This document shows positions 31,450 through 39,261 of a stretch of DNA of 39,261 bases, piece by piece. Each line of letters begins with the position of its first letter. Within the stretch, counting starts at the first letter, position 1. The notes beneath the pieces were generated by a model, which ran no database searches, was not told the DNA's origin, and was given only the letters and a program-made list of their open reading frames with translations. Source of the DNA: an uncultured Dorea sp. (GTDB lineage Bacteria > Bacillota > Clostridia > Lachnospirales > Lachnospiraceae); contig CAJUMF010000033.1 in the NCBI GenBank assembly GCA_910586965.1, forward strand, positions 1-39,261. The letters run 5' to 3'. The position numbers and the translations under genes were made by a program.

Positions 31450-32193
31450 ATGGCAAACTGTACATTATATATTGACGAGGCTGGAGATTTGGGTATTCAA
31501 AGAGGCTCTGACTGGTTTGTTTTAGCGGGTGTCTTAATTAATAAATCTGATGAGCCTCACATTCGAGAAGTCATAAAAGCCATAAAATCAAAAATCAATA
31601 TTAATGAAATCCATCTTAGAAAAATGCAGAGTTTTGACAAAAAAGCTTATGCTGTTGCCGAACTTTCCAAGTGCAACTTTGAATATGTCACTATTATTGT
31701 CGATACAAATAAGCTGAATATTGCAACACTATATGAACACTATACAGAAAATCCCAGCATACTTTCTTATAATCATGTATGCAGATATCTGTTAGAACGT
31801 GTATCCTGGATTCTCAGAGATTCCAACCGCACTGCCGATATTGTCCTTTCAAGCCGCGGAACCTCCAGAGATGCCGACTTAATTTCCTACATCAAAAAGA
31901 AACTCATACCTTACGAAAACAATAAAATCAACAAGCATTTTGAAAAGGTGACTGCAAAATCAGCAGCTTTATGGGATATGTTGCAACTGGCAGATGTATG
32001 CGCCACTTCAATGTTCTATATGCACCAAATAAATGCACTGGGGCATACAACACCTTGTTTTGCTTACAGATTGTATAAACACTTATACAGATACAAAGGA
32101 GAAAAACTTATAAAATACGGAATAAAGTATTATGATGATACGATGGCTCCTGGAAAACAATATTTTATAGATAATTCATTCTGCAAAAGATAA
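31450..32193 (+). CDS. DUF3800 protein
   Basis: A 247-residue protein after AAGAGAGGAATCT. DUF3800 features: LYIDEAGDLG at residues 5-14, the aspartates in DTNKLNIA and RDADLISYI, and the C-terminal LQLADVCATSMFYMH motif (near 175-190). The fold is RNase H-like with conserved acidic residues; members occur next to mobile and defence genes but no activity is established. It stands alone; the promoter is unclear (a TGATATACT extended -10 near 31391-31400). Confidence 0.85.
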   Translation: MANCTLYIDEAGDLGIQRGSDWFVLAGVLINKSDEPHIREVIKAIKSKININEIHLRKMQSFDKKAYAVAELSKCNFEYVTIIVDTNKLNIATLYEHYTENPSILSYNHVCRYLLERVSWILRDSNRTADIVLSSRGTSRDADLISYIKKKLIPYENNKINKHFEKVTAKSAALWDMLQLADVCATSMFYMHQINALGHTTPCFAYRLYKHLYRYKGEKLIKYGIKYYDDTMAPGKQYFIDNSFCKR

Positions 32194-32197
32194 AGCA

Positions 32198-32281
32198 ATA
32201 GAAAAAACCCCCAGTGCGACTGCCACAGGTCAAGCCTGCTGGTGATTACACCCTCGCATTATCTGGCGGCGTTTTTTCTAT
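32198..32281 (+). terminator. Long-stem terminator after the DUF3800 gene
   Basis: ATAGAAAAAAC (32198-32208) pairs with GTTTTTTCTAT (32271-32281); the interior folds further through CCAG...CTGG and CCACAGG...CCTGCTGG. The T-run in the right arm works on the plus strand; A's in the left arm serve the opposite strand. Confidence 0.6.
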
Positions 32282-32324
32282 AATTATAATACTTGAAAAA
32301 TCCACTTTTGTCAATAAACAAATG

Positions 32325-32370
32325 TTCGCCGCTGCACACACCAGCAATACTGGTTTCAGCCGGCTATTTG
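32325..32370 (-). pseudogene. Tail fragment of a lost membrane-protein gene
   Basis: Minus-strand SRLKPVLLVCAAAN corresponds to IGLKSVLLVCAAAA of the membrane protein at 30871-31227, and the underlying DNA is clearly similar (shared CACACACCAGCAATAC). No start or ribosome site. Confidence 0.55.
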
Positions 32371-32464
32371 TATACACTCTATACAAGTCTTTAAAGCAAA
32401 AAAGCAAGAGCCGGGGCTGACTACCGAGAGAATCTCCTAATTGTCCGGAGTTACACAAAGGGTG

Positions 32465-32520
32465 TTGACATATTTCCTCAGAAATCTTATAATATAACTA
32501 CTGAGCAACAATCAGTAGTT
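32465..32520 (+). promoter_or_regulatory. Promoter and dyad operator of the HAAS/PadR operon
   Basis: Perfect consensus TTGACA (32465-32470), 17-base spacer, TATAAT (32488-32493). Right after it AACTACTGA (32496-32504) and TCAGTAGTT (32512-32520) form a 9-bp dyad with a 7-base gap, overlapping the transcript start. A PadR regulator encoded in the operon is the natural binder, giving autorepression. Confidence 0.75.
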
Positions 32521-32537
32521 AGGAAAGGAGATTAACA

Positions 32538-33326
32538 ATGAAAAACTTGTCTAAGGAAACGTATCTCGAAAAACTGATGTTTTTCATGTCGTTTCATTTC
32601 AGCGATGAAGAAAGCCGCAGCATTCTGGGAGATTATGAAGAGTGGTTTTTCAACGAGACTTTACAAGGAAAGTCGGAAGAGGAAATTTGCCTGTCGCTTG
32701 GTTCGCCCCAAAAAGTGGTTTCCAATTTGTTAACAGAATCCGGCAAACATCCGGGGCGGATGCGCTTGCTGCTGCAGAACACCATTATCCAGTGTCTTTT
32801 ATTAATGTGCACACATTGTTTTCTCAGCATCCTGCTCCTGAAATCCTTTGACAGAACATCAACAAGTTATTTATATTCGGGATGGGTGATGCTGTTAGTA
32901 TATTTTGCGGTGGGAAGTTTCGTTAGCAGGAAGTCTCGTTCCTGCCTGGAACATGGATATAAACATATTTTTTACAAAATTCATTTGATTCTATTTGGAT
33001 TTACTGCCGCAATTATCCTGGCACAGGCATTTATTTTTACTCAAATTCATTTTATATATGCTGGAATCGTATGCTGTTATTTGCTGCATATAATGATAGC
33101 AATTATTTTTTTGACAAATATCTGCATCGTCAGGAATCTGTTCCAAGATAAGCAGATGTGTATTTCGATAACACTGCACATGCTGGGTATCCTGACAATT
33201 TTATTTTATACTATCAACCAATTACACATGCTGCAATGCTCAAATGCAGTTTACGGCAGCCTGACAATATATATAGAAACCGTCCTATTATGTCTTGTAA
33301 TTTTTAAGAAAGCAAAAACAAAATGA
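32538..33326 (+). CDS. HAAS (DUF1700-like) signalling membrane protein
   Basis: A 262-residue membrane protein, start after AAAGGAGATTAACA. Residues 1-70 are the HAAS-type domain: YLEKLMFFMSFHFSDEESRSILGDYEEWFFNETLQGKSEEEICLSLGSPQKVVSNLL, which resembles the DUF1700 N-terminus with the conserved LG(S/D)P. Six or so membrane spans follow (from about 78). HAAS proteins are coupled to PadR regulators and are thought to sense the membrane. Its stop overlaps the PadR ATG (ATGA). Here the membrane gene precedes padR, the reverse of the common order. Confidence 0.8.
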   Translation: MKNLSKETYLEKLMFFMSFHFSDEESRSILGDYEEWFFNETLQGKSEEEICLSLGSPQKVVSNLLTESGKHPGRMRLLLQNTIIQCLLLMCTHCFLSILLLKSFDRTSTSYLYSGWVMLLVYFAVGSFVSRKSRSCLEHGYKHIFYKIHLILFGFTAAIILAQAFIFTQIHFIYAGIVCCYLLHIMIAIIFLTNICIVRNLFQDKQMCISITLHMLGILTILFYTINQLHMLQCSNAVYGSLTIYIETVLLCLVIFKKAKTK

Positions 33327-33631
33327 ACTCTCAATTAAAACGCGGAATTTTAAATATATGTATCTTACAACTGCTAAAAGAGGAGCAGTATGGATATGAC
33401 CTTATAAAGATTATGCAGGAATTTTTTCCTGAAACCGACGAAAGTACCTTATATGCTATTTTAAGAAGGCTTAACCAGGAAGGTTTGACCGATATGTATT
33501 ATAGTGACAAATCACATGGTCCAAAGCGAAAATATTATAAGATTTCGGAGGAAGGGAAAGAACGCTTAAACGAATATATTTCTTCCTGGAAAAGAATTGA
33601 TGAAATTTTTAATAAATTAGGTATATTATAG
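33323..33631 (+). CDS. PadR-family transcriptional regulator
   Basis: A 102-residue repressor: GILNICILQLLKEEQYGYDLIKIMQEFFPETDESTLYAILRRLNQEGLTDMYYSDKSHGPKRKYYKISEEGKERLNEYISSWKRI is the full PadR winged helix plus dimer helix. Overlaps the HAAS gene by ATGA and ends 26 bases before a dispersed repeat. Likely binds the dyad at 32496-32520. No ribosome site of its own, so it is translated by coupling. Confidence 0.9.
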   Translation: MNSQLKRGILNICILQLLKEEQYGYDLIKIMQEFFPETDESTLYAILRRLNQEGLTDMYYSDKSHGPKRKYYKISEEGKERLNEYISSWKRIDEIFNKLGIL

Positions 33632-33656
33632 GACTTTCAATTAAGACATCATTCAT

Positions 33657-33693
33657 ATTCTGCCGGCAAAACATTGATTAAATCTTTTTATAT
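33657..33693. repeat. 37-bp dispersed repeat, copy 2
   Basis: ATTCTGCCGGCAAAACATTG onward, 34 of 37 bases identical to 31272-31308. Short intergenic stretch between PadR and the broken AlbA_2 gene. Confidence 0.6.
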
Positions 33694-33762
33694 CATGTTT
33701 GCTTGTATTATCGTGAATAATCGGATAAACTTAATCATAGGAAGCATTGTTTAGTTGCAAAA

Positions 33763-35139
33763 ATGAAAGCAGGTGTGGATTTGAATTTAGGAATAGAACA
33801 TGAAACATTAGAATTCAAAAAATCAACAGGGGAACTGAAAGAGGCGATGTATTCAATCTGCGCTATATTAAATAAACATACCCTCAGTGTACAAAAGAAC
33901 ACACGCCCTGAACCATGATATTTGGGCGTGAAACCAGATGGAACCCCTATAGGACAAATTGTAACGGAAGAATCATTGAGAGAAGTCAGCCAAAAGATTA
34001 AGAACAACATCGAACCGAAAATATATCCGGAAATCAGTAAAGTTGTTTTGGATGGACGTGATTGTATTTATGTGAAATTTTCCGGCGAACAAGTACCGTA
34101 TTTTGCATATGGTGTTGCAAAAATCAGAGTTGCAGATGAAGATTTGACAATGTCTCCGGAAGAAATTACAAGTTTAATCTTAAAGAATGGGCGGGAAGGA
34201 AATCGCTGGGAAAACCTTGTGTCCAACAAAACAGTGGATGATGTGGATGAAGAATTGCTGAATAAGTATACAACTCAGGCACATGACGTTGGACGGATTG
34301 CGATTTCCTATACAGACAAAAAAAACGATTTTAAATCAACTGGAACTTACAGACGGAAATATGTTATTAAATGCCGGGAAGGCACTATTCAGTGACGACT
34401 TAATCCAAGATGTGCAGATGGCTATATTTGCCACCAATGAGCGCTTGAATTTTAATGATATCCAGCGGCATCATGGACCTGTATTAAAGCTTGTAGATAT
34501 TGCAGAAAGCTATATTAAAAGTAATATTCATTGGAAAGTGGAGTTTACAGGCGCAAGACAGAGAACAGAGATACCGGAGATTCCTGTGGATGCGATAAGA
34601 GAGGCTTTGTTAAATTCATTTTGTCATAAGGATTATTCTTCAGGTGAAAGCAATGAGGTAGCAATTTTTAAAGATCGTGTTGAGATATATAATCCAGGAA
34701 CGTTTCCGGAAGGATTGGAACCCCAGGATTTTATTGACAAAGCAGAAAGGCGGTTCGCAGAAACCCCAAGATTGCCAGAATCCTGTACTATTCAAAAGAT
34801 ATTGAGAGTTTTGGTACAGGCCTGAAACGTATTGCAGATGCTTGCAAGGAGGCCGGTGTTCCATACAAATTTCAGAAAAAAAGAACAGGATTTGTAGTTT
34901 GTTTTTATCGGACAGAAGAAGATATATTAGTAAAAGCCGATAAAAAGCCGATAAATGAAGAACGAAAAGAAATAATTAAAATGTATATACAAGAAAACGG
35001 TTCCATAACTAATAAAGCGGCCCGTGAATTATTAGGATTAGCAGATTCAACAACTAAGCGGATATTAAAAGAAATGGTCAGGGAAGACATCTTAAAAATC
35101 GAAGGCGAAAGAAAAGCACGAAAATATTTGCTGTCATAA
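33763..35139 (+). pseudogene. Broken AlbA_2-type regulator with HTH tail
   Basis: Pieces of one gene: MKAGVDLNLGIEHETLEFKKSTGELKEAMYSICAILNKH, then an inserted about 39-base stretch ending in an in-frame TGA (near 33919), then YLGVKPDGTPIGQIVTEES... of the Schlafen/AlbA_2 domain, an ATP-binding-like middle (RQRTEIPEIPVDAIREALLNSFCHKDY) and a C-terminal winged helix (ERKEIIKMYIQENGSITNKAARELLG). Frame changes at an eight-A run near 34317-34325 and at about 34750, which cancel out. Inserted sequence 33878-33908 matches the araD-end hairpin, 27 of 31 bases. Not likely to make a full protein. Confidence 0.85.
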
Positions 35140-35150
35140 AAGAAAACTAC

Positions 35151-35207
35151 AAAAAAAGAGCTGTTGCTCTGGCAGATTACCTATCTGCTTTTGCAACAGT
35201 TCCTTTT
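35151..35207. terminator. Bidirectional terminator
   Basis: AAAAAAAGAGCTGTTGC (35151-35167) pairs with GCAACAGTTCCTTTTTT (35193-35209 region), one wobble, and GCAGAT/ATCTGC nests inside. A-run on the left and T-run on the right make it work for the broken plus-strand gene and for the minus-strand importer operon. Confidence 0.8.
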
Positions 35208-35225
35208 TTATATTTTCGCAATACC

Positions 35226-36239
35226 TTATCTCTTCTTCTTCAAATTCCCAAGCACCGACTGCAATACAATAAAGAAACATAACAGCGCCGACAGCACAAT
35301 CCGTACCCACCAGCTTGAAAGTGTTCCCTGTGTCGTAATCAGGCTGGAAATGGTTCCCTTAATCAGCACGCCGAAGATGGTGCCAAAGGGAGTACCCACG
35401 CCGCCGCTAAGCAGCGTACCGCCGATGACCGCCGAGGATATGGCGTCCATCTCAAGACCCTTCGCCTGTTCCACGAATCCCGCGCAGCTATTTAGGCAGA
35501 ACAGGAATCCGCCGCAGCCTGCCAAAAGACCGTCCAGGATATAGGCTTTGAGCTTTGTCTTCTTCACGTCAAGTCCCATCATCATAGCACTCTGTGCATT
35601 TCCGCCCACCGCGTACACGCTGCGCCCGAACTTCGTGAACTTCATCACGAGGATGATGACCAGCACGATGAGCAGCGCGATGACAACGGTCGGGTAGATG
35701 TATGCCGGCAAAAATTTCCCTCTCTTGCTGTAGGAGCCGACGGGAAGATAGATTTTGTAATTCGCCCATGCAAGAAATGTTTCATTTTTTATGGAAATCA
35801 TCTCTTTACTGATGACTGCCGTCATGCCCCGCCCAAAGAACAGGCCGGCAAGCGTGACGATGAAGGGCTGTATCTCCAAGTACGCCACAAGGATTCCCTG
35901 TACGATACCGTAAGCAAGGCCGATTCCAAGCGCGATTGCCACTGCCACATAAGCGCTCTGCCCCATATTTTCCATGGAATACGCCGCCGCCATGCAGACA
36001 AGGGCTGTCACCGAGCCGACGGAGATATCGATACCGCCGGAAATCATGACGATAGTCAGACCCATACTGATGACCAGAAGTCCTGCGTTGGTGATAAACA
36101 GGTTAAAGAACATCTGGGGCTTTGCAAATCCTTTATCGGAAAATACGACCATGCCCGCCGCATACATTACGGCAAAGAGGACTACGGTAATCAGCAGCAG
36201 GAAACCGGTGCCGCTTATTTTTCTTTTGCTCTTTCCCAT
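35226..36239 (-). CDS. yjfF: Sugar ABC importer permease (YjfF type)
   Basis: A 337-residue permease of the ribose class with eight to ten spans. SGGIDISVGSVTALVCMAAAYS (about residues 65-86) and GGNAQSAMMMGLDVKKTKLKAYI are the conserved loop motifs. Last gene of ytfQ-ytfR-ytfT-yjfF. In E. coli this transporter takes galactofuranose; related clostridial sets take arabinose or galactose, so the substrate is open. Its ATG overlaps the ytfT stop (TGATG-type), giving coupling. A bidirectional terminator follows. Confidence 0.88.
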   Translation of the reverse strand: MGKSKRKISGTGFLLLITVVLFAVMYAAGMVVFSDKGFAKPQMFFNLFITNAGLLVISMGLTIVMISGGIDISVGSVTALVCMAAAYSMENMGQSAYVAVAIALGIGLAYGIVQGILVAYLEIQPFIVTLAGLFFGRGMTAVISKEMISIKNETFLAWANYKIYLPVGSYSKRGKFLPAYIYPTVVIALLIVLVIILVMKFTKFGRSVYAVGGNAQSAMMMGLDVKKTKLKAYILDGLLAGCGGFLFCLNSCAGFVEQAKGLEMDAISSAVIGGTLLSGGVGTPFGTIFGVLIKGTISSLITTQGTLSSWWVRIVLSALLCFFIVLQSVLGNLKKKR

Positions 36240-37303
36240 TACTGATTCCCTCCTTCCGCTGCTGCCTTTGGAGCAGCTTTCTTTGCCTTGAGCCCAGCCG
36301 TGTATTTCTTGAATACCGGGCTTTGGAGCACGACGATGATGATAACTACGATTGCCTTATATACCGGGAGCTGGTCGCCGGACACACCCATAGCGTAAAG
36401 CGAGGTGGATAGTGTCTGGATGGTCGCCGCCCCGATGACGGAACCCATCAGGCTGAACTTACCGCCGCTTAGGATATTGCCGCCCAGGGCAACTGCCAGG
36501 ATGGCGTCCATCTCAAGGTTGAGCCCCAAGTTGTTAGCGTCCGCCGAGTAGATACGGCTGGATGCCACGATTCCTGCAACGCCGGCCAGCACTCCGCAGA
36601 GTATATACGTTAAGAGCTTGATTCTTCTGGAATTAAGTCCGACCAGACGGGAGGCATTGCCGTTGATGCCGACGCTTTCGATGTAAAGCCCCATGGCCGT
36701 TTTCTTTAATACCAGGTACGCGATGACTACCACTACCGCCGCGATGATGATGGGAGTCGGAATCGGTCCTACATAACCGCCCGCTACCATGTAGGAATCC
36801 ACACGGACATAGGTAATCTGCCCCTTGGTCACAAGCTGCGCGATACCGCGTCCTGCGGTAAAGAGAATCAGTGTCGCCACCATAGGCTGGATGTCAAGGT
36901 AAGATACCAGCACGCCGTTAAACAGTCCGCAGATACCTGCCACAAGGATTCCTGCCAGCATCGCCAGAAGGAGCGGTGCCGCAAGCTTTGTCACAGATAC
37001 CTCTCCGCCGGAGAGAATCTGGCAACACACCGCACCTGCAACAGCCATCACCGCGCCCACGCTGATATCCTGTCCGCCGGATGCCGCTGTCACAAGGGTC
37101 ATGCCCACTGCCAGGATGGCAAGCTCTGACGCACGGTTTATCACGTCGATGGGATACCCGTAGAGCACTCCGTTTGTGATGGAGATTTTAAAGAATCCCG
37201 GAATCGTGATTGCCGCCACGACAAGCATGGCCAGCAGACATACGATTGGCAGGAACAGGCGCATAGATGTAAGCTTTTTCATGTCAAATCCGTTTTTATT
37301 CAT
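36239..37303 (-). CDS. ytfT: Sugar ABC importer permease (YtfT type)
   Basis: A 354-residue permease. The ATG at 37303 is used with AGGAGG eight bases upstream, inside the end of ytfR (8-base overlap); a GTG at 37312 would leave no ribosome site. Loop motif SGGQDISVGAVMAVAGAV (about residues 83-100), GINGNASRLVGLNSRRIKLLTYI and LGGNILSGGKFSLMGSVIG are family features. Forms the membrane channel with YjfF. C-terminus is Lys/Ala-rich. Confidence 0.88.
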   Translation of the reverse strand: MNKNGFDMKKLTSMRLFLPIVCLLAMLVVAAITIPGFFKISITNGVLYGYPIDVINRASELAILAVGMTLVTAASGGQDISVGAVMAVAGAVCCQILSGGEVSVTKLAAPLLLAMLAGILVAGICGLFNGVLVSYLDIQPMVATLILFTAGRGIAQLVTKGQITYVRVDSYMVAGGYVGPIPTPIIIAAVVVVIAYLVLKKTAMGLYIESVGINGNASRLVGLNSRRIKLLTYILCGVLAGVAGIVASSRIYSADANNLGLNLEMDAILAVALGGNILSGGKFSLMGSVIGAATIQTLSTSLYAMGVSGDQLPVYKAIVVIIIVVLQSPVFKKYTAGLKAKKAAPKAAAEGGNQ

Positions 37304-38813
37304 CTCCCTCACCTCCTGCGATTGCTTTCATGATTCCTTCCTGGGTAAGCTCGTCGCCTGTAAGCTCCCCGACTTTCTTTCCGTCTCTTAGAACGCCCAT
37401 CCTTGAGCATGTACGGAGCATCTCTTCTACCTCTGAGGAGATAAATGTCACCGCCATCCCCTGGTCGGCAAGGTCAAGCACTAACTTTTGAATCTCCGTC
37501 TTTGTTCCGATATCGATACCGCGGGTCGGCTCATCTAAGATTAAGTACTCCGGATTCGTAAGGAGCCACCTTCCGATGATGACCTTCTGCTGGTTTCCTC
37601 CGGAAAGGCTCTTAATCGGGGTCTCCCGGCTGGCTGTCTTCACCTGTAGCATCTCGATGTATTTATCCGCCGCCTCTTCCATCTCTTTGCGGCTCATGAG
37701 CTTGAACATGCCCCGCTTTGCCTGGAGGGCAATGATGATATTCTCTCTCACGGAAAGGTCGTCGATGATTCCGTCTTTCTTCCGGTCTTCCGGAAGGTAT
37801 GCCATGCCAAGTTTCATAGCGTCAAGAGGCGTATTAATCTTTGCCTCTTTTCCGTTTACCTTAAGATGCCCGCTGTCCGGCTTATCCGCGCCGTAGATAG
37901 CGCGCACCAGCTCCGAGCGTCCGGAGCCGAGGAGCCCGGTAAGCCCTACAACTTCGCCCTTATTCACCGTAAAGTCGAACGGTCTTATGCTGCCCTTTCT
38001 GCCGATTCCTTCCGCCTCGATAACCGGGATGAATTCCTTGAGCTCGCCGTGTGCGCTCTTGATGTCCGCTAAGTCGTCAAAGTCCTTGCCCATCATCTTC
38101 GCAACAAGCATAACTCTCGGAAGGTCTTTCGTCTCATACTCGCCTACAAGCTCGCCGTTTCTCAGCACCGTGATGCGGTCGCACACTGCGTAGACCTGCT
38201 CCAGAAAATGGGTGACGAAGATAATCCCTACGCCCTCGCCCCGAAGTTTTCTCATGAGGACGAACAGCTTTTCTACCTCGTCGTCGTCCAGAGATGAAGT
38301 CGGCTCGTCAAGGATGAGCACCCGGCACTTCATATCCACCGCACGGGCGATGGCAATCATCTGCTGCTTTGCCAGAGAACATTCTTCCAGCTTATCCGTG
38401 GCATTGGCATCTATATCAAGACTCTTCAGAAGTTCCGAAGATTTTTTATTCATTGTCTTCCAGTCGATAAATCCTGCTTTTCTCGGCTCGCGCCCGATGA
38501 AAAGATTCTCCGCCACCGTAAGGTTCGGACATAAGTTAACCTCCTGATACACCGTACTGATTCCGTTGTTCTGTGCATCCTGAGGCGATTTGTTGACAAT
38601 CGGCGTATCATTTCCCGCCATCTTGATCTCCCCGGCCTCAAAATCATGTACGCCGGTGAGGACTTTGATAAGCGTGGATTTTCCTGCCCCGTTTTCTCCC
38701 ATGAGCGCATGGATTTCTCCTTCCCTAAGGGTAAAGTCCACATGCTGCAAAGCTTTCACGCCTGGGAATGTCTTGGAGATATCACGCATGGTCAATACAA
38801 CTTTCTGTTCCAT
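37296..38813 (-). CDS. ytfR: Sugar ABC importer ATPase, tandem domains (YtfR type)
   Basis: A 505-residue two-domain ATPase, start at 38813 after AGGTGAGACTGAT. N-terminal Walker A GENGAGKST (39-47), signature-like CSLAKQQMIAIARA, Walker B VLILDEPTSSLDDDE. C-terminal degenerate GLLGSGRSEL, signature LSGGNQQKVIIGRWLL, Walker B LILDEPTRGIDIG. The first domain has a variant signature (SLAKQQ), a usual feature of this subgroup. Cotranscribed with the binding protein upstream and the two permeases downstream. Confidence 0.93.
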   Translation of the reverse strand: MEQKVVLTMRDISKTFPGVKALQHVDFTLREGEIHALMGENGAGKSTLIKVLTGVHDFEAGEIKMAGNDTPIVNKSPQDAQNNGISTVYQEVNLCPNLTVAENLFIGREPRKAGFIDWKTMNKKSSELLKSLDIDANATDKLEECSLAKQQMIAIARAVDMKCRVLILDEPTSSLDDDEVEKLFVLMRKLRGEGVGIIFVTHFLEQVYAVCDRITVLRNGELVGEYETKDLPRVMLVAKMMGKDFDDLADIKSAHGELKEFIPVIEAEGIGRKGSIRPFDFTVNKGEVVGLTGLLGSGRSELVRAIYGADKPDSGHLKVNGKEAKINTPLDAMKLGMAYLPEDRKKDGIIDDLSVRENIIIALQAKRGMFKLMSRKEMEEAADKYIEMLQVKTASRETPIKSLSGGNQQKVIIGRWLLTNPEYLILDEPTRGIDIGTKTEIQKLVLDLADQGMAVTFISSEVEEMLRTCSRMGVLRDGKKVGELTGDELTQEGIMKAIAGGEGDE

Positions 38814-38856
38814 ATCAGTCTCACCTGCTTTCCGCCCATTTTCGGGCATAAAGAGA

Positions 38857-38899
38857 GCGCGGCAGAATACCGGGTCTTTTCTCCCCTATCCTGCTGCGC
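38857..38899 (-). promoter_or_regulatory. Intercistronic hairpin between ytfQ and ytfR
   Basis: GCGC.GCAG.ATA arms (38896-38899 outward to 38857-38860) pair with single-base bulges around a loop of about 15 bases, in the 126-base gap. A small GCCC/GGGC stem precedes ytfR. No T-run, so probably stabilises the binding-protein message. Confidence 0.5.
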
Positions 38900-38939
38900 C
38901 CTTCTACTCAAACAGGAAATCGCAATTCCCTATTATATT

Positions 38940-39261
38940 TTAGTATTTACGTCCGTCGATAACTTCCTGAGTTACCTCTGTTACTTCGTAATCTGTTCCG
39001 TCAACTGTTACCTTTGCAACGTCTGCGCCGTGTGCGTAGATTCCTTCATCTACATATGCAATCTTCTCAAGCTCTTCGCCGGCCTCAAGTTTCTGGATAA
39101 GCTCTGCTACACGCGGACCGTGGAGCGGGTTACACTCTACGTTACAGATAATCTCGCCGGATAAGGTAGCCTCGATACCTGCTTTAACAGTATCGAAAGA
39201 GATAACAAGGATGTCGCCGTCCGGACCAACGGTCTTTCCTGCTGCCTTGATTGCGTCAATC
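38940..39261 (-). CDS. ytfQ: Sugar-binding protein of the ytf importer (partial)
   Basis: The C-terminal 107 residues of a substrate-binding protein, cut by the window end. Encodes IDAIKAAGKTVGPDGDILVISFDTVKAGIEATLSGEIICNVECNPLHGPRVAEL to VTEVTQEVIDGRKY with the stop at 38940-38942. The VISFD, ECNPLHGP and late beta-strand pattern match YtfQ-type type-I binding folds. First gene of the importer operon; promoter lies beyond the window. Confidence 0.9.
   Translation of the reverse strand, partial: IDAIKAAGKTVGPDGDILVISFDTVKAGIEATLSGEIICNVECNPLHGPRVAELIQKLEAGEELEKIAYVDEGIYAHGADVAKVTVDGTDYEVTEVTQEVIDGRKY

Noticed and set aside
34283..34825. Separate gene in the middle of the AlbA_2 region
   Set aside because: It is the same gene in a shifted frame after an A8 run; its ATG has no ribosome site and homology continues from the piece before.

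Overview
The window looks like a chromosomal segment of a Gram-positive gut clostridium, most likely a member of the Lachnospiraceae. Reasons: strong AGGAGG-type ribosome sites before nearly every gene, ECF sigma factors paired with DUF4367/DUF4179 anti-sigma-like proteins, HAAS/PadR and AbrB/PIN pairs, lysine-rich Ig-like secreted proteins, and an AraR (GntR-LacI fusion) regulator. No tRNA, rRNA, transposase, phage gene or CRISPR array is visible. The assignment is an inference from gene types; species cannot be read from the sequence.

Layout. (1) 1-6.1 kb: AT-rich accessory region with an Ig-like secreted protein and a run of minus-strand secreted, lipoprotein and small membrane proteins, controlled by an ECF sigma factor and its membrane anti-sigma partner. 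Two near-identical 29-bp promoters, one before the sigma gene and one before a secreted-protein gene, tie the genes into one autoregulated regulon. Part of the cassette is a decayed tandem duplicate. (2) 6.1-10.5 kb: LysR regulator divergent from a class-V aminotransferase, then a metallo-beta-lactamase-fold hydrolase and a heptad-repeat coiled-coil protein. (3) 10.9-22.8 kb: L-arabinose block: araA-araB-araD, an AraC-type regulator, the ABC importer chvE-gguA-gguB and araR. The importer promoter has near-consensus boxes with a run of nine G in the 17-bp spacer and AraR-like palindromes upstream. (4) 22.9-23.5 kb: a gene-free, heavily folded patch of inverted and direct repeats. (5) 23.6-29.4 kb: an ABC efflux/FtsX-type system (permease, ATPase, permease) followed by a second ECF sigma/DUF4179 pair. 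(6) 29.4-35.2 kb: AT-rich accessory region with HicB-type antitoxins, a gutted HicA, decayed gene pieces, a DUF3800 protein, a HAAS membrane protein with its PadR regulator, and a broken AlbA_2 regulator. (7) 35.2-39.3 kb: a second sugar ABC importer of the YtfQ-YtfR-YtfT-YjfF type, cut by the window end.

How it works together. Blocks 3 and 7 give uptake of arabinose or related sugars through two importers; AraA-AraB-AraD convert arabinose to D-xylulose 5-phosphate, with AraR and possibly the AraC-type protein as sensors. Blocks 1 and 5 are envelope-stress-like modules (sigma factor plus membrane anti-sigma partner plus secreted or membrane targets). Between them lie toxin-antitoxin remnants and folded repeat families, two copies of which sit just upstream of unrelated genes and show paired base changes in their stems.
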